NCBI GenBank assembly: GCA_039583695.1
Contig: JAVKSL010000112.1
Location: forward strand, 1 to 8,289
Length of the DNA: 8,289 nucleotides
Direction: 5' to 3'
Source of the DNA: JAVKSL01 sp039583695
GTDB taxonomy: Bacteria; Actinomycetota; Acidimicrobiia; Acidimicrobiales; JAJPHD01
Position 1 is the stretch's first letter, and every line of letters begins with the position of its first letter. Position numbers and translations under genes: made by a program. The notes under the pieces were generated by a model. It saw only the letters and a list, made by a program, of their open reading frames with translations, was not told where the DNA came from and did no database searches. Below, piece by piece: positions 1 to 5,054 of the stretch.

Positions 1-74
1 CATTCTCCGACTCAAATCACCCATCAATGCTGCTGGTGGGGTACGTCCGGGGGCTGAGGGCACGTAACTTCGGC

Positions 75-1460
75 CTAAGGCAGGACGCAGTACCCGCCAC
101 CGAAGACGGACAGGCCCAGCAGTCCCGAGCGCAGCCGCCCGCTGGCCAGCGGCAGCAGTACCACCAGCGCCCAGCTGAGGTACCACGGTTGAATCGTCGG
201 ACCCAGCACGGCCACGGCCAGCAGCGCCAGGCCCAGGGCCTTCACCCACCCCAGCCGGGGGCTCCACCAACCCAGCACGGCGCACACGCCAGCGCCAATC
301 ACGTCGCCCGCGTAGTGCGCCCCAGCGAGGGCTACGTGACGGCTGAGCCCGGAACCAAGGGCATGGGGAATCGACCAGACAGCCAGGCCCACCGCATTGA
401 GCGGGTCGATCGGGTTGAAGACCAGCCCGGAGGTCCCCGAAGTCCCCATCCATCCCCAGCCGAGGCCCGTGGCCAGGGCCAGGGCCTCGAGGACCGCCGC
501 GGCGATGACCGCCGCGGCGACCAGGCCGGGTACACGACGCCGCCAGCCCACGCTCGGCCCCAACCAATTCCAGCCGATGAACGCAACGCCCAGGCCAGCT
601 GGGAACTTGACCGCGCAGGCCAGGGCGCAGGCCACTATGCCAAGGACTGGATGGCCGCGTTTGGCCGCCAGGATGCCTCCCACCAGCCCAACCAACATGA
701 TCGAGTCGTTGTGCCCCGCCGCGATGAGGCCGAGCACGACCACCGGATTGCAGATGGCGAGTCCGAGCGCCTCGGCAGGGTCCCCGTCGTTGGCGCGCGC
801 CAGGCCGACCACACAGGCAGCGAGCCCGGCGACGGCGGCCAACTCGAAGACCCGCAGCACCACCACGGTCGCGGTGACCTGGTATCTGGTGAGCCGGGCC
901 GCCAAGGCGCACAAGCCCAGAAAGCCCGGCCCGTATGAGGTGGGCGAGGTCCTCCACAAGCGTAGTACCAGCGAGACGTAAGACGCGTGGGCGCCGCTGG
1001 CGCCAAATGCAGCTATGTCCACGTGGTAGGGGTTCACCCCGTGGCCCACCATGTCTCCCAGCGCGGCATAGCTATAGATGTCGTGACTGAAGAGCGGGGG
1101 GCCGATCACCAGCGGCAGCGCCCAGGCCACCAGCACAGCGGCCACAACTCGGACCTTCACACCTGGTGTGGCCCGCAAGTACCTGACCAGCCGGATCCAC
1201 ACGCCAACCAGCAGGACCGCCCCGGCGATCACGACCACCATCGCCGGCAGCGCGCTCCAGTGAAAGGCAACCGCGGCGCCCGTGCGCGGACCGCCCACGC
1301 CGAACAGCCAGGCACCAGCCCGCTTGAGCACGAACGGCGACCCCGGCTGGATCGCCCCCAGCACCATCAAGACGCTGGCAAGAGCGCCGAGTGCCCCCAA
1401 GCCAACCGGAAGGCCCGTCAAGGCCCGGACCGGTGCGTGGACGCGCTCCCCCACCGGCAC
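75..1460 (-). CDS. MptB-like polyprenol-phosphomannose-dependent alpha-1,6-mannosyltransferase (GT-C membrane protein)
   Basis: The 461-residue protein is strongly hydrophobic with about ten or more predicted membrane segments, as in GT-C glycosyltransferases that use a lipid-linked sugar and act on the outer face of the membrane. It matches the actinobacterial MptA/MptB pattern. PPLFSHDIYSYA (121-132) carries the acidic residue (Asp127) expected in the first extracytoplasmic loop. It is followed by GVNPYHV (141-147), SYGPGF (175-180), AAGHNDS (247-253), AVKFPAG (283-289) and QPWYLSW (424-430). Known MptB enzymes extend the alpha-1,6-mannan core of lipomannan; whether this one makes lipomannan or another mannan is inference. 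It starts with GTG, three bases after the TGA of the upstream glycosyltransferase, so it is probably translationally coupled; a second GTG two codons later is possible. It is the last gene of the run visible here. The family assignment is firm; the exact acceptor is unknown. Confidence 0.85.
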   Translation of the reverse strand: MPVGERVHAPVRALTGLPVGLGALGALASVLMVLGAIQPGSPFVLKRAGAWLFGVGGPRTGAAVAFHWSALPAMVVVIAGAVLLVGVWIRLVRYLRATPGVKVRVVAAVLVAWALPLVIGPPLFSHDIYSYAALGDMVGHGVNPYHVDIAAFGASGAHASYVSLVLRLWRTSPTSYGPGFLGLCALAARLTRYQVTATVVVLRVFELAAVAGLAACVVGLARANDGDPAEALGLAICNPVVVLGLIAAGHNDSIMLVGLVGGILAAKRGHPVLGIVACALACAVKFPAGLGVAFIGWNWLGPSVGWRRRVPGLVAAAVIAAAVLEALALATGLGWGWMGTSGTSGLVFNPIDPLNAVGLAVWSIPHALGSGLSRHVALAGAHYAGDVIGAGVCAVLGWWSPRLGWVKALGLALLAVAVLGPTIQPWYLSWALVVLLPLASGRLRSGLLGLSVFGGGYCVLP

Positions 1461-1463
1461 GGT

Positions 1464-2783
1464 TCAGCCGCCCGTGCCCCGCGTGCCCCGCGTGCCCCGC
1501 GTGCCCGGTCCGCCCGGTCCGCCCGGTCCGCCCGGTCCGCCCGATCCGCCCGGGCGCCACCACCAGCGCCGTGCGGCCAGCATCTCCAGCTGGCGCTCGT
1601 AGCGCTCCAGCACCACGTCCCAGCCGTAGCGGCGCTCCACATATTGCCGCCCGGCCAGACCCAGCCTCGACACCAGCTCCGGATTCCCCATCAGTGCCTC
1701 GACCGCCACCTCGAACTCGGCGAAGCCGACATAGGGGATCGCCCCCTGGCTGCGCCGCGCTTGGCCCACCAGCACCTCGCTGGCGCCTTGCACCAGTGCC
1801 GGGCGCCTCGCCGCCCACGCCTCGGTGAGGGCCATCGAGAAGCTCTCGAAGGGCGAGGGCACGACCAGTGCCAAGGCACCGGCCAGCCCCCCCTGGCGTC
1901 GCTCGTCGTCCACGAACCCGGTCAGCACCACGTCGGGGTGGAATCCCAACGGCTTGACCGGCTCGCCCATCACCACCAGGGCCAGGTCATCGCGGTGGCG
2001 CCGCCGGTACGCCCGGAAGAACCCAAACAGCTCCTCGGAACCCTTGTGCGGGTCCACCCGCCCCATGAACAACAGGTACGGCCGCTCCCCCAGCCCGTAG
2101 GTCGCCCGAAAGTCCCTCGTCGCCGCGCCCGCGTGCCTCAGAGTCAGGTCCGCGGGCCCCGTGCTCAGGTCGACGCCGATGCCCACCACGCTCGAGGGCC
2201 GGATTAGGCCAAATCGGCGCTGCACCAGGGCCTGCTCCTCCTCGGTCAAGAACCCGAAAGCGTGTGCCTGGCGAAACATGTAGTCAAAGATCGACAGGTA
2301 CAGGGGTGCCTCGTCATGGGCGGTGGGGTGCAAGAGGGTGGGGGCCCGGCTGGCCGCCACGGGTAAGCCGGCGAAGGTGGTCTGGTACAGGTAGGTGAAG
2401 AACACGACCACGTCGTAGCCGGCCGCGCGGGCCTCCAGCCAGGGCACCAGGCCCGGCAGGTCCGGGCCCTGCGCCCGCATCCACTCCAGCTGAAGATGCG
2501 TCGGAACCCTGCCCCCACCATAGACCACCCGACCGTTCAAGGCACCGAAGATCCGGTGGTCCCGGGGACGGCGAACCCCCAGGCGGTGCACCTTTACCGG
2601 ACCCACCATCTGGGTCCCCAGCCGGTAATGATCGGCCCAGTCCAGATACGAGACCGCCGCGCTGGTGAGCACATCCACCTGGTGTCCCCGCTCGGCCATG
2701 CGGGTAGCAAACTCCCGGCAGAACTGCTCGGCGCCGCCAGCCACCTCGAGCCCGTAACGCTGGACCACGAAGCAAAGCCTCAA
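1464..2783 (-). CDS. Family 4 glycosyltransferase (GT-B) with a collagen-like Gly-X-Y C-terminal tail
   Basis: This 439-residue protein is a retaining GT-B glycosyltransferase. The N-terminus FVVQRYGLEVAGGAE (5-19) is typical of GT4 enzymes with a glycine-rich acceptor-side loop. MGRVDPHKG (240-248) supplies the usual Arg/Lys of the nucleotide-sugar site. PSPFESFSMALTEAW (309-323) contains the E-x7-E pair, Glu313 and Glu321. No signal peptide or membrane helix is seen, so it should act in the cytoplasm on a nucleotide-sugar donor; sugar and acceptor are unknown. The start is TTG (2783-2781), overlapping the previous gene's stop as TTGA, and the family N-terminus begins exactly there. The odd part is the end. 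After the usual C-terminal helix comes RRWWWR (405-410), then nine Gly-X-Y triplets (412-438: GGS, GGP four times, GTR three times, GTG) encoded by a 9-base tandem repeat. The catalytic region looks intact. The tail is unusual for the family. Confidence 0.9.
   Translation of the reverse strand: MRLCFVVQRYGLEVAGGAEQFCREFATRMAERGHQVDVLTSAAVSYLDWADHYRLGTQMVGPVKVHRLGVRRPRDHRIFGALNGRVVYGGGRVPTHLQLEWMRAQGPDLPGLVPWLEARAAGYDVVVFFTYLYQTTFAGLPVAASRAPTLLHPTAHDEAPLYLSIFDYMFRQAHAFGFLTEEEQALVQRRFGLIRPSSVVGIGVDLSTGPADLTLRHAGAATRDFRATYGLGERPYLLFMGRVDPHKGSEELFGFFRAYRRRHRDDLALVVMGEPVKPLGFHPDVVLTGFVDDERRQGGLAGALALVVPSPFESFSMALTEAWAARRPALVQGASEVLVGQARRSQGAIPYVGFAEFEVAVEALMGNPELVSRLGLAGRQYVERRYGWDVVLERYERQLEMLAARRWWWRPGGSGGPGGPGGPGGPGTRGTRGTRGTGG
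1474..1551. repeat. Two adjoining 9-base minisatellites encoding Gly-X-Y triplets
   Basis: Three perfect copies of GTGCCCCGC (1474-1500) and a partial copy are followed by four perfect copies of GGTCCGCCC (1507-1542) and one variant, GATCCGCCC (1543-1551). Read on the minus strand they encode the glycosyltransferase tail: GTR triplets from the first array and GGP/GGS triplets from the second. The unit length is a multiple of three, so copy-number change would lengthen or shorten the tail without breaking the frame. The array ends eight bases before the stop codon of that gene and thirteen before the start of the next. Confidence 0.95.
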
Positions 2784-3904
2784 GGCAGGTCCCCCCCGGC
2801 GGGGTCGTGTCCGCTCGTCACTGGCTGGTCCCCGGCGGCACCGAGCAGCGCCTCCAGCATCGCGGATCTCGCCTGATCAGCCGGCCGGGAATCAAGCCGG
2901 CGCCTTCCTGCGACCACCAGGGACTCCCTGAGCCCTGGCTCCTCGATCACCGCCCGGAGCACCTCGCCTGCGACGCACGGCCCGTCGGTGGGGCCGAGCA
3001 ACAACCCCGCCCCCCCCAGGGTCTCAGGCACCGCAGCAAAGTCCCTGGCAACAACCGGCACGTCGAACGCCATCGCCTCCAGAACCGGGACGCAGCACCC
3101 CTCGTGCTCGCTGGCCGTCATGAACACCGAAGCCGCTCGGAAGCACGAGACCAGGGCCGCCTGGCTGAGCTGGCCGACCATGTGGACCCGGTCGAGGCTC
3201 AGCCGGCGCACCAGTGCCCGGATGGCCTCTCCATATCCGGCTAGCCGGTCGGCACCGACCACCACCAAGCACGCCTCGGGGATCCAGTAGGTGACCAGGA
3301 CGTAGTATGCCATCAGCACCCAGTCGACCCGTTTGTGCGGGAGTAGCTGGCCCACGCTCAGCACGACCGGCCCACCCAACCCGGCGCAAAATTCGCTCAT
3401 GCCCGGATCGGGCTCCGTGGCCACCAGGCGAGCGGCATCCACGGCCAGCGGGGCCACCACCACGGGGTCGAAACCGAGCTCGGCCAGCTCGGCCGCGTTG
3501 AAAGCCGAGACCCCGACCGCCACCCGGGTCCGGCCAACCAGGGCGCCCAGCTCCCGTCGCCCGTCGGCCAGCAGCTGGGCAAACGACGGCGCCCAGGGCT
3601 CGAAGGACTCGGCTGGCGCCATGTTGTGGTAAACGACGGCCAACGGCTCGGGCCGGCGCGCCAGGAACTCCGCCAGCCGCGGCTCGCCTATCGAGACGTG
3701 AACCACCAGCAGGTCGGCTCCCCCCGCCCGGCAGGCAAACTCGGGAAGCAGGTACGCCTCACCCTCCATCTCGGGGTCCATGAACGCCGAGAACAGCTCG
3801 GAGGCCACCCCCGCCCGCCGTAAGCCCGCCCGCAGGTCCAGGGCGGCATTGGTGATGGCGTCCCCCTGGGCGGCCGAGACCACCACCTGGTGGATCCGCC
3901 TCAA
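2780..3904 (-). CDS. Family 4 glycosyltransferase (GT-B)
   Basis: The 374-residue protein has a GT-B two-domain layout. The N-terminal half begins IHQVVVSAAQGDAITNAA (4-21), a start seen in GT4 enzymes of polysaccharide clusters. The C-terminal half has LSVGQLLPHKRVD (182-194) with the donor-binding Lys/Arg. It also has SEHEGCCVPVLEAMAF (265-280), containing the E-x7-E pair Glu268 and Glu276. It should transfer a sugar from a nucleotide donor to a lipid- or polymer-linked acceptor in the cytoplasm; neither sugar nor acceptor can be read from sequence. The TTG start (3904-3902) overlaps the TGA of the upstream methyltransferase-like gene by four bases, and the next gene overlaps its own stop the same way, so the three are likely translated together. 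No strong Shine-Dalgarno sequence precedes the TTG, which supports coupling. The coding sequence contains an eight-G run (coding strand, 3010-3017). Confidence 0.88.
   Translation of the reverse strand: MRRIHQVVVSAAQGDAITNAALDLRAGLRRAGVASELFSAFMDPEMEGEAYLLPEFACRAGGADLLVVHVSIGEPRLAEFLARRPEPLAVVYHNMAPAESFEPWAPSFAQLLADGRRELGALVGRTRVAVGVSAFNAAELAELGFDPVVVAPLAVDAARLVATEPDPGMSEFCAGLGGPVVLSVGQLLPHKRVDWVLMAYYVLVTYWIPEACLVVVGADRLAGYGEAIRALVRRLSLDRVHMVGQLSQAALVSCFRAASVFMTASEHEGCCVPVLEAMAFDVPVVARDFAAVPETLGGAGLLLGPTDGPCVAGEVLRAVIEEPGLRESLVVAGRRRLDSRPADQARSAMLEALLGAAGDQPVTSGHDPAGGDLP
2791..2797 (-). promoter_or_regulatory. G-tract Shine-Dalgarno-like sequence for the TTG-started glycosyltransferase
   Basis: On the minus strand a run of seven G followed by A lies seven bases upstream of the TTG start at 2783. 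It is the only purine-rich stretch at a suitable distance and supports the TTG as the true start. It lies within the last codons of the upstream glycosyltransferase (AGGDLP-stop), so upstream translation passes through it. Confidence 0.4.
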
Positions 3905-5046
3905 CGTCGAGCGCTGAGCTTATAGGAGACCGGTTGGAATAGGCACTGTCGCACCGCATCCTCCGCGCCCACTCCCCCCGGTGCGCCCACGCCGGGCGGG
4001 AGCGGTCCCCAGAGTATCTCGACGCCACCAAACCCGGCCTCGCTGGCGCAAAGCGCCAGCCAAGAGGGATCCACCAACGCCCTGTCCGGACGCCCCCCAA
4101 AGCCGTTGGCCAGGCCCCACAGGCAGCGTGGATTGGTGGCGTTGGCGACGAGGCGCCCACCAACGCGGAGCTTGTCGAAGGCCAGCCGGACCAGGTCCAA
4201 CAGCTGCTGGGGGGCAAGGCGCTCCACCAGGTCAGCGGCAACCACCGCTCCGAGCGAGCGGTCCGGCTCCGAGCCCAGGCAGGCCAGGCCGTCGTGACAA
4301 CCGGCGGTGGGGATCCCGGCGTCGGGGGTCCCGGCGGCGGCCTCGATGCCGGCCCGGTTGAGTACATCCAGCGCCAGCCCGGAGCCTGGACCGAGGACGA
4401 GCACCGGGCCGCAGCCCTCCAGCCCCTCGACCAGCTGGGCGGCTTCGAAGGTCGCACCGGCGCTGTCCAACCCGGTGTCGAACCACGGCCGGGCAGTCCG
4501 CGCGGCCTCAGCCGCCTCCAGGCGCTCCAGGCGCCGGACCAGGTCGGCGACGCCCGCCCCTCCCGACTGCAACGGCAAGCGTTCGAAAGCAGCTATTCGA
4601 TCCACCAGGGAGTCCACCAGGGCCCAAAAGTCCCGATTGTCAGAATCGCGGCGGTCCAGCTTGGTGAGCGCTCCGGCGAGGGCGACCAGATCGTTCCAGA
4701 TCACGTTGGATATGTCCTGCACCTGGTGCAGGATGGCAGCCACCTGGTGCCCAACCGCCCGGGCTACGGCCTGATGAAGGACCGCTCCCCCGGGAATCCC
4801 CGAGGCAGTGGCCGCGGCCACGCGGGCCGGGTCCACCCCCGGAGGACGGGTCAGCTCTTCGGTCAAGGCACGGATCGGGGGCTCCCGCGAAGGGCGCCGT
4901 GCGACTATCCGACTCAGCTCGGCTTCGAGGTCCTCCTCCAGCCCTGGCGGGTAGATCCCGGCTTCCCGGCGCTGGGCCACCTGGGCGCGCAGGTGGGCAA
5001 GGATGGCGTCCAGGTCAAGGGCTGGCTCGGAGGGGCCGGGGCTCAC
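3901..5046 (-). CDS. Divergent class I SAM-dependent methyltransferase-like protein, possibly without SAM binding
   Basis: The 381-residue protein follows the plan of methyltransferases found beside glycosyltransferases in envelope polysaccharide clusters. A charged N-terminal region contains AQRREAGIYPPGLEEDLEAE (24-43), then come helical segments (about 90-185) and a Rossmann-like domain from about 212. Recognisable family landmarks are RAGIEA (231-236), VVAADLVERLAPQQLLDL (268-285), LRVGGRLVANATNPR (293-307) and a C-terminal LFQPVSYKLSAR (369-380). Motif I, usually close to VLDLGCGRGE in this family, reads VLVLGPGSGLAL (215-226), and the acidic residue expected at the end of strand 2 appears to be Thr240. 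Cofactor binding is therefore doubtful; it may be a structural or regulatory relative. The start is GTG, eight bases after the SpoIID-domain gene's stop, and its own stop overlaps the next gene. The fold assignment is moderately sure; activity is uncertain. Confidence 0.72.
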   Translation of the reverse strand: MSPGPSEPALDLDAILAHLRAQVAQRREAGIYPPGLEEDLEAELSRIVARRPSREPPIRALTEELTRPPGVDPARVAAATASGIPGGAVLHQAVARAVGHQVAAILHQVQDISNVIWNDLVALAGALTKLDRRDSDNRDFWALVDSLVDRIAAFERLPLQSGGAGVADLVRRLERLEAAEAARTARPWFDTGLDSAGATFEAAQLVEGLEGCGPVLVLGPGSGLALDVLNRAGIEAAAGTPDAGIPTAGCHDGLACLGSEPDRSLGAVVAADLVERLAPQQLLDLVRLAFDKLRVGGRLVANATNPRCLWGLANGFGGRPDRALVDPSWLALCASEAGFGGVEILWGPLPPGVGAPGGVGAEDAVRQCLFQPVSYKLSARR

Positions 5047-5054
5047 CGTGTGAC

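Noticed and set aside
1..24. Possible N-terminus of another minus-strand gene (ATG at 24 or at 3)
   Set aside because: Only eight codons (MGDLSRRM) would be in the window. No Shine-Dalgarno sequence precedes the ATG at 24, and the GGAG before the ATG at 3 is too close. It cannot be judged without sequence to the left.
42..66. Possible terminator hairpin after the MptB-like gene
   Set aside because: TACGTCC and GG-C-ACGTA pair only with a bulge, and there is no T-run on the minus strand, so an intrinsic terminator is not supported.
27..938. Plus-strand open frame (303 codons) opposite the MptB-like gene
   Set aside because: Low-complexity hydrophilic product with no domain, while the minus-strand frame has membrane segments and family motifs.
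987..2207. Long plus-strand open frame (406 codons) opposite two minus-strand genes
   Set aside because: Its product is rich in His, Gln, Arg and Pro with no recognisable domain, and it lies opposite well-supported glycosyltransferase genes. It is the usual antisense open frame of GC-rich DNA.
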